A stretch of DNA of 12,845 nt from Bacillota bacterium (lineage in GTDB: Bacteria; Bacillota; Clostridia; DSM-8532), in assembly GCA_023410885.1 (NCBI GenBank), contig JAEYPI010000086.1, positions 1 through 12,845 on the forward strand. The letters run 5' to 3'. Shown one piece after another: positions 1 to 6,744 of the stretch. The stretch's first letter is position 1. Every line of letters begins with the position of its first letter. Under the pieces are notes generated by a model, which was not told the origin of the DNA, did no database searches, and saw only the letters and a program-made list of their open reading frames with translations. Made by a program: the position numbers and the translations under genes.

Positions 1-308
1 ATTCCCTGCTTACTGATGACAGGTGTGGCGTATTTCACAATGTCAACTTTCTCTTTAATCTGCCTTATATCTTCAAAGGTGATATAATCACTTTTTTCAG
101 CATCAGTCCCTTTTACTTTAATACTGACCGTGGAAGCTCCGATTTTTTCGAACTCTCCGATTATGGTGATCCGGCCACCCTGACCAAGGGAGACAATGGC
201 GATGACCGAACTGATCCCAATAATAATGCCCAGCATGGTAAGAAAGGAGCGCAATTTATTGGACAAAATACTCTCTATAGCCATTTTAATGTTCTCAAAT
301 AGATGCAT
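1..308 (-). CDS. MacB-type ABC transporter permease, N-terminal part (cut by window edge)
   Basis: This is the first 102 codons of an FtsX/MacB-family permease, the membrane subunit of a MacAB-like exporter. The visible protein begins MHLFENIKMAIESILSNKLR, the usual amphipathic entry of MacB permeases, followed by a hydrophobic segment at about residues 23-43 (TMLGIIIGISSVIAIVSLGQ), then the start of the extracytoplasmic MacB periplasmic-core domain. The ATG at 306-308 is chosen because a good ribosome site (AGGAGAGGG) lies just upstream and overlaps the TAG stop of the ATPase gene, which suggests translational coupling. The three-gene order fusion protein, ATPase, permease matches MacAB-type exporters of Gram-positive bacteria, which lack the TolC partner. 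The rest of the gene lies outside the window. The family is clear; the substrate (peptide, antibiotic or lipid) cannot be told. Confidence 0.93.
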   Translation of the reverse strand, partial: MHLFENIKMAIESILSNKLRSFLTMLGIIIGISSVIAIVSLGQGGRITIIGEFEKIGASTVSIKVKGTDAEKSDYITFEDIRQIKEKVDIVKYATPVISKQG

Positions 309-321
309 ACTCTACCCTCTC

Positions 322-1014
322 CTAAAGCACAATGGGGTTTTCTACAGGGCTATCGTCGGTGATATTTCCGTCCCGCATCCGGATAATACGCTTTGAAAAC
401 CGTGCAACCTCGGACTCATGAGTGACCATAAGGATGGTGGTGCCTTCCTTATTGAGTTTTTGAATAATCCTCATGATTTCTTCAGTCACCTTGGTATCCA
501 GGTTTCCCGTAGGCTCGTCAGCCAGGATGACCGATGGCCTGTTAACAATGGCACGCGCGATGGCAACCCTCTGCTTTTGACCGCCCGATATTTCGTTGGG
601 ACGGTGACGAATACGATCACCTAAATCTACTTTTTTCAGAGCCTCAAGTGCCCTTTCGCGCCTTTCTTTGGGCGGAATACCTGCATAAACCATTGGAAGC
701 TCAACATTATCAAGGAGGTTTATACGTGGAAGAAGATTAAAGGATTGAAATACAAAGCCGATTTCCTTGTTTCTGATTGTTGCCAATTCATTGTCCTGAA
801 GGCCCGAAATATCCTTTCCATTTAAAATATATTGTCCTGAGGTCATCTTATCGAGACATCCCAGAACATTCATCATGGTGGATTTACCACAGCCCGAGGG
901 GCCCATAATCGATGCGAATTCTCCAGGCTTGATATGCAATGAAACCCCCTTGAGGGCTGTCAACTGGATATCCCCTGTTGTATAAACCTTTACGATATTT
1001 TCTATCTTAATCAT
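322..1014 (-). CDS. MacB/LolD-family ABC transporter ATP-binding protein
   Basis: A 230-residue nucleotide-binding subunit that powers the exporter formed with the adjacent permease and fusion protein. All ATPase motifs are present: Walker A GPSGCGKST at residues 38-46, Q-loop glutamine at 90, signature ISGGQ at 142-146 (Ile in place of the usual Leu), Walker B VILADEP at 162-168, D-loop NLD at 171-173 and the switch histidine H199. FQSFNLLPRINLLDNVELPM and the ADEPTGNLD block are typical of the LolD/MacB/FtsE branch of exporters with FtsX-like permeases. The start overlaps the stop of the upstream fusion-protein gene by 4 bases (ATGA), and its own stop sits within the ribosome site of the permease. 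All three genes are therefore probably cotranscribed and translated together. Nothing appears damaged. Confidence 0.96.
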   Translation of the reverse strand: MIKIENIVKVYTTGDIQLTALKGVSLHIKPGEFASIMGPSGCGKSTMMNVLGCLDKMTSGQYILNGKDISGLQDNELATIRNKEIGFVFQSFNLLPRINLLDNVELPMVYAGIPPKERRERALEALKKVDLGDRIRHRPNEISGGQKQRVAIARAIVNRPSVILADEPTGNLDTKVTEEIMRIIQKLNKEGTTILMVTHESEVARFSKRIIRMRDGNITDDSPVENPIVL

Positions 1015-2171
1015 TGCTTCGCACCTTCTGCCAAGACCATAGCGCCATCCTTGATTTCAATTGAAGGATTGGAAATGACCGATTCACCCTCAATCAGGCC
1101 TTCCACTATCTCGGCCTCAGTATCGGATTGAAGCCCTATTTTTACATAGGTTAATTTTGCAATACCGTTTTTGACGACAAAGACACTGACATTGTCCTCC
1201 CTGTCATATTGCAAGCATTCAATGGGAAGCGTTAAAACCTGATTTGCTTCCCCGATCAAAATGTCGGCGTTAATATCAAAATCAATCTTAAGATTTCCGT
1301 CGGGATTTTCAATGTCAATTTCAGCCTTAAGAGTGGCATCGGTGGCTAAGCCCATTTCTTTTTTGGCTGCAGGCTCAATAAAGGAGACCTTGCCTGAATA
1401 ATGATTATTACTGCTTTTTAAAGTGACCTTCTGCCCCAAACGAATTTTTGCCGCATCAAATTTGCCAAGGTGTATGACCCCCTTAAGATTATCGAGCTGT
1501 TGAACCACAAATGCAGGCTGGCTCATGCTTAAGGGTGAGCCAGCAATGGCATTGACAGCCGTTACGATCCCGTCGAAATCTGCCTTTAAGCCATCTTTAA
1601 CCTTATTGAGCCGTCCCTTGGCTGAACTTAAAGAGAGCTCGGCCATGGCAATGGTGTTGTCCATGAGTTGAATTTTTTCCTTCGAGATGGTTTGTATGGA
1701 TTTTCTTTTTTGAATCATCGTTTGAATATTGGCAATATCCTGAGGATTGCTGCTGCCTTCCAACGCATTAATCTGATCATCCAGATCGATAATTTCTTTC
1801 TCTAATTGATCTTTCTGGTTCAAAAGCTCCTCCTTATTCAGAACAGCATTCTCCAACTGGATCTCGGCTTGCTTCACAGAGGCAAGAAGATCAGACAGAT
1901 CATAGGTTAATAAGGTATCCCCCTGCTTTACCGCTTGCCCAACCTCTACCTTCACCTGTTCTACGGAATATTGAGAAGCGCCTATATACTGCTTGGACTC
2001 TTTTGATTGCACCAGAGCATTGGTTGAAAGGAGCGTCTTAATATCCCCTCTTGTCACTTTAACGGTTCTGATTTCAGGTAGTTTCTGATTTCTTTGACTA
2101 TTCACCACAACAACTGCTAAAACGATTATTACAAAAATCGCTATAAAGGCTGCAATTTTTCTTTTTTTCAT
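1011..2171 (-). CDS. MacA/HlyD-type membrane fusion protein of the ABC exporter
   Basis: A periplasmic-adaptor-like protein of 386 residues. It has a basic start (MKKRK), one membrane anchor at about residues 6-24, and a first half-lipoyl segment near residues 72-92 (VKVEVGQAVKQGDTLLTYDL). A long heptad-rich hairpin of Lys, Glu, Gln and Leu follows at about 95-190. The second half-lipoyl (DGLKADFDGIVTAVNAIAGS) is near 193-212, and beta-barrel and membrane-proximal domains close the protein. I start it at the ATG at 2169-2171 and not at the in-frame ATG 24 bases upstream: the inner start has AAGGAG eight bases before it, the outer one has no recognisable ribosome site. In Gram-positive cells such proteins sit outside the membrane and assist a MacB-like permease. 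It heads the operon, and a candidate promoter lies at 2225-2254. Confidence 0.93.
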   Translation of the reverse strand: MKKRKIAAFIAIFVIIVLAVVVVNSQRNQKLPEIRTVKVTRGDIKTLLSTNALVQSKESKQYIGASQYSVEQVKVEVGQAVKQGDTLLTYDLSDLLASVKQAEIQLENAVLNKEELLNQKDQLEKEIIDLDDQINALEGSSNPQDIANIQTMIQKRKSIQTISKEKIQLMDNTIAMAELSLSSAKGRLNKVKDGLKADFDGIVTAVNAIAGSPLSMSQPAFVVQQLDNLKGVIHLGKFDAAKIRLGQKVTLKSSNNHYSGKVSFIEPAAKKEMGLATDATLKAEIDIENPDGNLKIDFDINADILIGEANQVLTLPIECLQYDREDNVSVFVVKNGIAKLTYVKIGLQSDTEAEIVEGLIEGESVISNPSIEIKDGAMVLAEGAKQ

Positions 2172-2224
2172 TTTATGGCTCCTTACTAGGGTCATAGACT
2201 GTTTAACAAGGTTACTGCCTGAGC

Positions 2225-2254
2225 ATAATCACTACTTTAGTCCATTATTGTCAA
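2225..2254 (-). promoter_or_regulatory. Candidate SigA promoter of the MacAB-like operon
   Basis: On the minus strand a perfect TTGACA (2249-2254) is followed after 18 bases by GATTAT (2225-2230), a four-of-six match to the -10 consensus. It lies about 54 bases upstream of the chosen ATG of the fusion protein. The -35 is convincing, the -10 only moderate. Confidence 0.5.
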
Positions 2255-2326
2255 CTATTACTTTAATAAAACAATACAATAGGATTTATTTAGGCTTATT
2301 AAATTTCTTGCTTCAATTTAATGCAG

Positions 2327-2355
2327 TTGACAGGGATTATGGCACCAGATATCAA
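2327..2355 (+). promoter_or_regulatory. Candidate SigA promoter of mscS
   Basis: TTGACA at 2327-2332, a 17-base spacer, then TATCAA at 2350-2355 (four of six). Transcription would begin near 2362, giving an unusually long leader of about 147 bases that contains a hairpin and a duplicated 17-mer. Confidence 0.5.
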
Positions 2356-2372
2356 CCATAATAAGAACCTCA

Positions 2373-2403
2373 CCCGTTATCGAAATCAAAGATTTCGAAC
2401 GGG
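2373..2403 (+). repeat. Imperfect inverted repeat in the mscS leader
   Basis: CCCGTT-AT-CGAAATC (2373-2387), a three-base loop AAA, then GATTTCG-AACGGG (2391-2403) form a 13-pair hairpin with a two-base bulge. No T-run follows, so it is not an ordinary intrinsic terminator. It begins about 11 bases after the predicted transcription start. Confidence 0.75.
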
Positions 2404-2413
2404 GCCCGAGAAC

Positions 2414-2478
2414 CTTGTTACTACCGTAATAAGCGTAGATTGCGTTACGGGTTGATCAAAGCTTGTTACTACCGTAAT
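2414..2478 (+). repeat. Duplicated 17-mer CTTGTTACTACCGTAAT in the mscS leader
   Basis: Two exact copies of CTTGTTACTACCGTAAT, at 2414-2430 and 2462-2478, are spaced 48 bases apart. Between them TTACGG (2445-2450) is complementary to CCGTAA in either copy (2424-2429 or 2472-2477). The second copy ends 16 bases before the AAGGAG ribosome site at 2495-2500. Confidence 0.85.
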
Positions 2479-2508
2479 TATAAGAGATACCCATAAGGAG
2501 TGACATTC

Positions 2509-3633
2509 ATGACACTTAATGAACTGCTCAAACAGTTAAGTGATCTGGTGGCCGTTGATATAACCCTTCTACGGATCATTTTGGCCATCATTTTTATATT
2601 TGTAGGACTTATTTTCCGTGAGATATTTGTTAAGGGGGTTATGCGACTCCTTCTTTATCTGACAAAAAAAACTAAAACAAACCTGGATGAAATGCTAGTA
2701 TATGCTTTAGAAAAGCCTGCCAGAGCACTGATATTGGGATTCAGCATCTGGCTGGCTGTCAGTATTTTAGGGCTTCCGTCAGTCCTCCAGCACTTTTTGA
2801 ATCTAATGTTAAGCACTTTCTTTATTCTCATGCTGTTCTGGTTCTTTTACCGTGCCTCAGATAGCCTGATATGGGTTTTTGAGCGCTTTCTTGATAAAAA
2901 CAATAAAAAGTCCAAGCCTGTTCTTATAGGCTTTCTGCGAAGAACTCTTAAGATTTTGATTATCATCATAGAAATCTTTATGATTATAAAGGAATGGGGA
3001 TATGATGTAAGCGGGCTTCTTGCGGGCCTCGGTGTCGGGGGGCTGGCCCTCTCTCTGGCAGCAAAGGACGCTGCGTCAAACCTGCTGGGCAGTATTGCCA
3101 TTATGATTGATAAAACCTATAGTATTGGGGATTGGATCCAAACAGAAAAGGTTGAGGGCACGGTCGAGGAAATCGGTTTTAGGAGTACCAAGCTCAGAAC
3201 CTTTTCAGATGCCATTATCAGCGTACCCAATTCCATTATGAGCAACGAGCCTATCACCAATTGGTCTAAAATGGGTAAACGGCGCGTTTCGTTTAATCTT
3301 GATGTACCTTTGGATACCCCTGCTGAAAAGCTTGAAGCCTTACTGGAAAAAATCAGGGAGATGCTGAAAAATCATGAGGACATCAATCATGGTATGACTG
3401 TAGCTCAAATAGAAGGATTTGGAGAGGGCACGCTCCAGCTTCTCTTTTATTATTTTACCAAGACAACCTCCTGGGTAACCTACCTGGCCGTTAAGGAGGA
3501 TGTTAATCTTAAAATCATGTATCTTTTTGAAGAAATGGGGATTCCTATCGCGGTACCAGTAAAGCGTATACAGCTAGAGGGCCTGTTGCCGGCTATACAG
3601 CAAAGCGCTGTTAAGGAGAAAAAACCGACTTAG
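2509..3633 (+). CDS. MscS-family mechanosensitive ion channel
   Basis: A 374-residue small-conductance mechanosensitive channel that relieves turgor on hypo-osmotic shock. Hydrophobic helices lie near residues 21-43, 70-88, 95-116 and 139-161, one or two more than minimal E. coli MscS. The pore helix spans about 165-197, with Gly/Ala packing in GLLAGLGVGGLALSLAAKD. The beta-domain follows at about 200-265 (IGDWIQ, VPNSIMSNEPITNWSK), then the mixed C-terminal cage. The ATG at 2509 is preferred over a GTG at 2500 because AAGGAG (2495-2500) sits eight bases before it and the GTG overlaps that site. The gene stands alone, divergent from the exporter operon and convergent with the sigma-factor operon. 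The extra N-terminal helices resemble the YnaI/YbdG-like branch; this sub-assignment is less sure. Confidence 0.94.
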   Translation: MTLNELLKQLSDLVAVDITLLRIILAIIFIFVGLIFREIFVKGVMRLLLYLTKKTKTNLDEMLVYALEKPARALILGFSIWLAVSILGLPSVLQHFLNLMLSTFFILMLFWFFYRASDSLIWVFERFLDKNNKKSKPVLIGFLRRTLKILIIIIEIFMIIKEWGYDVSGLLAGLGVGGLALSLAAKDAASNLLGSIAIMIDKTYSIGDWIQTEKVEGTVEEIGFRSTKLRTFSDAIISVPNSIMSNEPITNWSKMGKRRVSFNLDVPLDTPAEKLEALLEKIREMLKNHEDINHGMTVAQIEGFGEGTLQLLFYYFTKTTSWVTYLAVKEDVNLKIMYLFEEMGIPIAVPVKRIQLEGLLPAIQQSAVKEKKPT

Positions 3634-3724
3634 AGGATTACCGAATAACAAAGTAACAATATACTGAATAGAGGTGTCCATAGTGCATAACATGACTTGA
3701 CCCGTACCAATCCTTAACAAGTAA

Positions 3725-3754
3725 AAAGAGTCCTAGAATGCTCTAAGACTCTTT
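3725..3754. terminator. Intrinsic terminator between the convergent mscS and ECF operon
   Basis: AAAGAGTC (3725-3732) pairs with GACTCTTT (3747-3754), with a further three pairs inside after one mismatch. Read on the minus strand the stem runs into five T, so it best serves the sigma/anti-sigma operon ending at 3803. On the plus strand only three T follow, so it may act weakly for mscS. An 8-base inverted repeat TGTCCATA/TATGGACA (3675-3682 and 3766-3773) encloses it. Confidence 0.8.
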
Positions 3755-3802
3755 CGCTTGCTCATTATGGACAGCAATCAATAAAACCTCACTTCGGATT
3801 AA

Positions 3803-4759
3803 TCACTTCAGCGCTGAAAAATCAAATGAATCAGCAAAAGCCTCCAGATCAGATGTAGTAATCTTACCCGACTCATCTAAAAAGCCCGTTTCGGTCCCGG
3901 CTAAGACATTAATGGTCACAAAGGCGTCGTCCAATGCTAAAATCACCAAGGCTTTTTTAGGACCAATTGAAAGGCTCACCGTAACACCATTGGCCGTTTG
4001 ATAACTCCATTCCTGGTAATCCTCTGCGTTTCCAATATTCAAAATGGAATCATTAAAGCTTCCCTTTTTGTAGTACATCATTTGATAGTCAATGGCTAAA
4101 CCACTCAGCTGTGCCAAACCGTCAATATGGAAGGTGCCATCCTCATACATATAGGCACTCTGTACGGTATTGGCTGTGCCTAAGAAATTTCCTTTACCAG
4201 TTTTTATCAGCAAGTCTTCCGTTCCGGAAATCTCGATAAACTCTTGATGTAATTGAAGCTTATATTTTGACACGATTTCATCCAATTTGTCTGCCATTTC
4301 CTGTGTATAAACTAAATATAGGTTATATCTGCTGTCCAGTCCCGTTGGCCCATTCCCCACTTTATTGAGCAAGGATCCGTCAGGGTCGTAGGCATCCGTG
4401 AAGGCGGTCCATTCAGCCACCGCTTTGTATTCGTTGCTGTCCGGATAGCCCTGCAGCGAAATGAGATCACCCGCCACTTCAATCTTTTCCATGGGTACCT
4501 CTTCGGCCTCATTGCTATCCGTCGGCCCAGCAACATAAACGGTGTAGGTACGCTGCATGACCAAATCCTTAAGACCAAATAGATTGATGGCATAGGCTGT
4601 TACAGAAAAAGCTATCAGGAGACAGCAACACGCTGCCGCAACTGCAATGGCTTTGCTGTGTCTATATTTAGGTTTCCTTGTGGGATAGGCCTCTATATCT
4701 GGTTGAACCGATGTATGTATTTGAGAAAATGTTGCTTTGTACAGTTCTTTTTCATTCAT
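3803..4759 (-). CDS. Single-pass membrane protein, probable anti-sigma factor or sensor of the ECF sigma factor
   Basis: A 318-residue protein with a short N-terminal cytoplasmic part (1-35), one hydrophobic segment at about 36-60 containing three adjacent Cys (SKAIAVAAACCCLLIAFSVT), and a large outer domain of about 255 residues. The layout, and its start eight bases inside the end of the ECF sigma gene, are those of membrane-bound anti-sigma factors of Firmicutes. The cytoplasmic part is only about 35 residues and lacks an obvious zinc-binding anti-sigma motif (HxxxCxxC). Sigma binding is therefore inferred from context. The outer domain resembles no enzyme I recognise; it is rich in Tyr, Asp and Gly and may sense an envelope signal. 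GGAGGTG lies seven bases before the ATG. It could instead be a DUF4179-like protein of unknown role. Confidence 0.75.
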   Translation of the reverse strand: MNEKELYKATFSQIHTSVQPDIEAYPTRKPKYRHSKAIAVAAACCCLLIAFSVTAYAINLFGLKDLVMQRTYTVYVAGPTDSNEAEEVPMEKIEVAGDLISLQGYPDSNEYKAVAEWTAFTDAYDPDGSLLNKVGNGPTGLDSRYNLYLVYTQEMADKLDEIVSKYKLQLHQEFIEISGTEDLLIKTGKGNFLGTANTVQSAYMYEDGTFHIDGLAQLSGLAIDYQMMYYKKGSFNDSILNIGNAEDYQEWSYQTANGVTVSLSIGPKKALVILALDDAFVTINVLAGTETGFLDESGKITTSDLEAFADSFDFSALK

Positions 4760-5234
4760 GGTTACACACCTCCGCTAATTTTGATTTTAATTGATGTCTG
4801 GCTCGTGAAAGTCTTGTGGTGACTGCAGATTCTTTCAATCTCAGAAGTTGGGATATTTCTTTAACCGATAAATCCTCGTAATAGAAAAAATAGAGAACCG
4901 TTCGATACTTCTCGGGCAGCTTCATCACCGCAATGAAAAGATCACTTTGTTCCTTATGTTCAAATGTAGTGGTCGCAGATATCTCCGAAAGGGCAACGGT
5001 TTTACTCCTCCACGGCAAGCGCAGGGTGTTTTTACAAAGGTTAATGGTCACCCGGATTAACCAGTTCCGGAGGTGCTCCTCACTCTCAAAGGCCTTTTCA
5101 GAAGCATATAGCTTCATTAGGACCTCCTGTACCGTGTCCTCTGCATCATGTCTGTTACCAAAATAGTTCAATGCAATACGGTATAACGTATCTTTATATG
5201 TATCTGCTGCCGCAAGAAAATAGGACTGCTCCAC
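4752..5234 (-). CDS. ECF (sigma-70 family) RNA polymerase sigma factor
   Basis: A 160-residue extracytoplasmic-function sigma factor. Region 2 spans about residues 11-72, with the core-binding and -10-reading signature DAEDTVQEVLMKLY at 30-43 and NWLIRVTINLCKN at 57-69. A short linker follows, then region 4 at about 105-155 with LPEKYRTVLYFFYYEDLSVKEISQLL and the recognition helix near KESAVTTRLSRARHQLK. Regions 1 and 3 are absent, as expected. The start is GTG at 5232-5234, with GAGGTG about eight bases upstream; no ATG fits. It overlaps the following membrane-protein gene by eight bases, so the two are expressed together. Its regulon cannot be told, but such pairs usually answer envelope or antimicrobial-peptide stress. 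Confidence 0.93.
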   Translation of the reverse strand: MEQSYFLAAADTYKDTLYRIALNYFGNRHDAEDTVQEVLMKLYASEKAFESEEHLRNWLIRVTINLCKNTLRLPWRSKTVALSEISATTTFEHKEQSDLFIAVMKLPEKYRTVLYFFYYEDLSVKEISQLLRLKESAVTTRLSRARHQLKSKLAEVCNHE

Positions 5235-5253
5235 TACCCCACCTCGTTTTTAT

Positions 5254-5299
5254 ATGAAAGCTTTCATGAATAATACACACAACGGGCATGATTTGTCAC
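5254..5299 (-). promoter_or_regulatory. Candidate promoter and palindromic operator of the ECF sigma operon
   Basis: On the minus strand GTGACA (5294-5299) and TATTAT (5270-5275) are separated by 18 bases, a fair SigA-type promoter. A perfect 14-base palindrome ATGAAAGCTTTCAT (5254-5267) covers the predicted start of transcription, where a repressor would act. An ECF-type autoregulatory promoter is possible but I cannot assign its motif. Confidence 0.5.
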
Positions 5300-5325
5300 A
5301 GCATTCATAGAAAACTTAAAAGAAA

Positions 5326-5339
5326 AAGCATATATGCTT
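5326..5339. repeat. Second perfect 14-base palindrome upstream of the sigma operon
   Basis: AAGCATATATGCTT is fully self-complementary. It lies about 27 bases upstream of the candidate -35 of the sigma operon and differs in sequence from the palindrome at 5254-5267. It could be a distal operator, or chance in AT-rich DNA. Confidence 0.45.
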
Positions 5340-5369
5340 ATTATCTATGACTTTGAAATTTCCCCAAAA

Positions 5370-5442
5370 GAGTTGATTGTTGAAGAATGTGTCCTTCAAT
5401 TTGTGCCAACAAATCACGCTTTTTACTGTTGGAAGTCAACTC
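5370..5442 (+). other. Folded element, possible three-way junction preceding a terminator
   Basis: On the plus strand GAGTTGATT (5370-5378) can pair with AGTCAACTC (5434-5442), enclosing two local hairpins: TTGAAG/CTTCAA (5380-5385 with 5394-5399) and TTTGT-GCCA-ACAAA (5400-5413). The strong hairpin at 5467-5512 with seven T follows. This would suit a small RNA of roughly 150 bases read rightward, but no convincing promoter is seen and the hairpin is already explained as the uppP terminator. An open frame of 69 codons here is not credible as a gene. Confidence 0.3.
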
Positions 5443-5466
5443 ACATTTGCAATCTAAAATATATAC

Positions 5467-5514
5467 AAAAACAGGTTAAGGACATAATCACTTCTTCCCT
5501 TAACCTGTTTTTTT
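5467..5514. terminator. Strong bidirectional intrinsic terminator downstream of uppP
   Basis: A perfect 15-pair stem, AAAAACAGGTTAAGG (5467-5481) with CCTTAACCTGTTTTT (5498-5512), has a 16-base loop. The plus strand ends in seven T, the minus strand in five T. It lies 17 bases beyond the uppP stop and should end its transcript; in the other orientation it would stop anything read rightward. Confidence 0.9.
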
Positions 5515-5531
5515 ATATGAGCAGTACAAGA

Positions 5532-6365
5532 TTATCTTACTAAAGCACCAATACCAAAATAGACTATTAAAAGGACGCCAAGCCAAATGCGATACCAGCC
5601 AAACACCTTGAAATCGTGCTTTTTGATATAACTCATCAGAAAACTTATAACAAGGATGGATACAACAAAAGCAACCAACATGCCTATTCCAAGAGTTAAA
5701 AATTCCGCCCCTGTGAAATCAAGTCCAAATTTTAATAGCTTTATTCCGCTTAATCCGAACATCACCGGTACAGCTAAGAAGAAGGTAAACTCTGCGGCTG
5801 CGACTCTTGAAACACCAATCAATAAAGCGCCGATAATAGTGGCACCAGAACGGGATGTGCCGGGTATAATGGATAATACTTGAAAAAGACCAATCATAAA
5901 AGCCGTTTTATATGTAATGGCTGATAAGTCATTAATAGGCGTAATGCGTTTCTTATTCCAGTCCTCGATTACAATAAAAGCAATACCATATAAAATGAGC
6001 GCAAGCGCTATAACAATGGGGGTGTGCAAATGCTCCTCAATAAAATCATCAAATAAAAGGGTCACTATAGCACCGGGTATACAGGCCACCACGACCTTAA
6101 ACCAGATTGAAAAGGTCTCTTTTTTGATAAAGGGTTTTTCTTTTAAGCTAAAAGGAAACATTTTATTCCAAAACAAAACCACTACTGCTAAAATAGCCCC
6201 AAGCTGAATGACAATGAAAAACATCTCTTTGAAGGCATCACTCATATTGAGCTGTATAAACTCATCAACAAGGAGCATATGTCCTGTACTGCTGATGGGC
6301 AACCACTCTGTAATACCTTCTACGATGCCTAGAATAAGAACTTTAATGATCTCTATAAAATCCAT
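5532..6365 (-). CDS. uppP: Undecaprenyl-diphosphatase (UppP/BacA)
   Basis: An integral membrane phosphatase of 277 residues that converts undecaprenyl diphosphate to the monophosphate, recycling the lipid carrier for peptidoglycan and other wall polymers; overproduction of this family gives bacitracin resistance. Both catalytic motifs are intact: EGITEWLPISSTGHM at residues 16-30 (E16, E20, S26, H29) and PGTSRSG at 168-174 (R172). About eight hydrophobic segments are visible and the length is normal. The ATG at 6363-6365 follows GAGGGAG by five bases. The gene is monocistronic, with a promoter at 6420-6448 and a strong terminator after it. Its position next to an ECF sigma operon and a MacAB-like exporter gives the left half an envelope-stress flavour, but nothing shows shared regulation. 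Confidence 0.97.
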   Translation of the reverse strand: MDFIEIIKVLILGIVEGITEWLPISSTGHMLLVDEFIQLNMSDAFKEMFFIVIQLGAILAVVVLFWNKMFPFSLKEKPFIKKETFSIWFKVVVACIPGAIVTLLFDDFIEEHLHTPIVIALALILYGIAFIVIEDWNKKRITPINDLSAITYKTAFMIGLFQVLSIIPGTSRSGATIIGALLIGVSRVAAAEFTFFLAVPVMFGLSGIKLLKFGLDFTGAEFLTLGIGMLVAFVVSILVISFLMSYIKKHDFKVFGWYRIWLGVLLIVYFGIGALVR

Positions 6366-6374
6366 AGTACTCCC

Positions 6375-6407
6375 TCAATTTACCAAAGCAACGAGGTGCT
6401 TAGTCAT
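6375..6407 (-). other. Possible 10-codon leader ORF before uppP
   Basis: ATG at 6405-6407 opens the peptide MTKHLVALVN and stops with TGA at 6375-6377; that TGA overlaps the GAGGGAG ribosome site of uppP. AAAGGA precedes the ATG by three bases. Such an arrangement could couple translation, but the predicted transcription start near 6413 leaves almost no room for the leader ribosome site, so this is weak. Confidence 0.25.
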
Positions 6408-6419
6408 TCTTCCTTTCTA

Positions 6420-6448
6420 AATATAACGTCATACCCAAATAAAATCAA
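6420..6448 (-). promoter_or_regulatory. Candidate SigA promoter of uppP
   Basis: On the minus strand TTGATT (6443-6448), 17 bases, then TATATT (6420-6425), five of six to the -10 consensus. The start of transcription would be near 6413, about 48 bases before the uppP ATG. Nothing else is seen between this site and the tRNA promoter. Confidence 0.5.
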
Positions 6449-6608
6449 GTCAACTAAAACCTTTACAACACGCTATCCATATAGAAATTCGGATACATAT
6501 CACATATTTTTATGGACTCATTATTTCCTTTATCTCTTTGGTGTGGCACTATGCATTTTATTACTTTGAATAGGACCACACATGAAATAAAAAAAGATAA
6601 AAAGAGTC

Positions 6609-6637
6609 TTGTCATAATGCCACTTTTCATGTATACT
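6609..6637 (+). promoter_or_regulatory. SigA promoter of tRNA-Leu
   Basis: TTGTCA (6609-6614), a spacer of exactly 17 bases, then TATACT (6632-6637), each five of six to consensus. Transcription would start near 6644, about 14 bases before the mature tRNA. Confidence 0.75.
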
Positions 6638-6657
6638 TTATTATGCTAAAGCCGCAT

Positions 6658-6744
6658 GCGAAAGTGGTGGAATTGGCAGACTCGCTAGATTCAGGTTCTA
6701 GTGTACGCAAGTACGTGCGGGTTCAAATCCCGCCTTTCGCACCA
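6658..6744 (+). tRNA. tRNA-Leu (anticodon CAG)
   Basis: The seven-pair acceptor stem is GCGAAAG with CTTTCGC, followed by discriminator A (6741) and encoded CCA (6742-6744). The anticodon stem CTAGA/TCTAG encloses the loop TTCAGGT, giving anticodon CAG at 6692-6694, which reads CUG. A long variable arm (GTAC-GCAA-GTAC, about 6703-6714) marks a class II tRNA, and GGTTCAAATCC is the T arm. The 87-base length fits tRNA-Leu. It is a single gene with its own promoter and terminator. I see no repeat of its 3' end elsewhere in the window, so there is no sign of an integrated element using it as attachment site. Confidence 0.97.

Larger units (their letters stand above)
2172..2508. other. Divergent intergenic region between the exporter operon and mscS
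   Basis: About 337 bases without a gene. It holds a minus-strand promoter (2225-2254), an AT-rich stretch (2255-2320) in which I see nothing, a plus-strand promoter (2327-2355) and the structured leader of mscS (about 2362-2508). Confidence 0.8.

Noticed and set aside
2172..2195. Longer N-terminus (eight more residues) for the membrane fusion protein
   Set aside because: No ribosome site before the outer ATG, whereas AAGGAG is well placed before the inner one.
2362..2508. Known riboswitch (ydaO-type c-di-AMP or fluoride) in the mscS leader
   Set aside because: I cannot find the conserved core of either class; only the general idea of a structured leader is kept.
4312..4593. A 93-codon minus-strand frame within the membrane-protein gene
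   Set aside because: It overlaps the anti-sigma-like gene in another frame and is Arg/Trp/Pro-rich, a typical shadow.
5334..5543. A 69-codon plus-strand open frame upstream of uppP's end
   Set aside because: No ribosome site; it runs through a strong terminator stem and into the 3' end of uppP.
6658..6744. tRNA-Leu as attachment site of an integrated island
   Set aside because: No second copy of the tRNA 3' end, no integrase and no excision genes are in the window.
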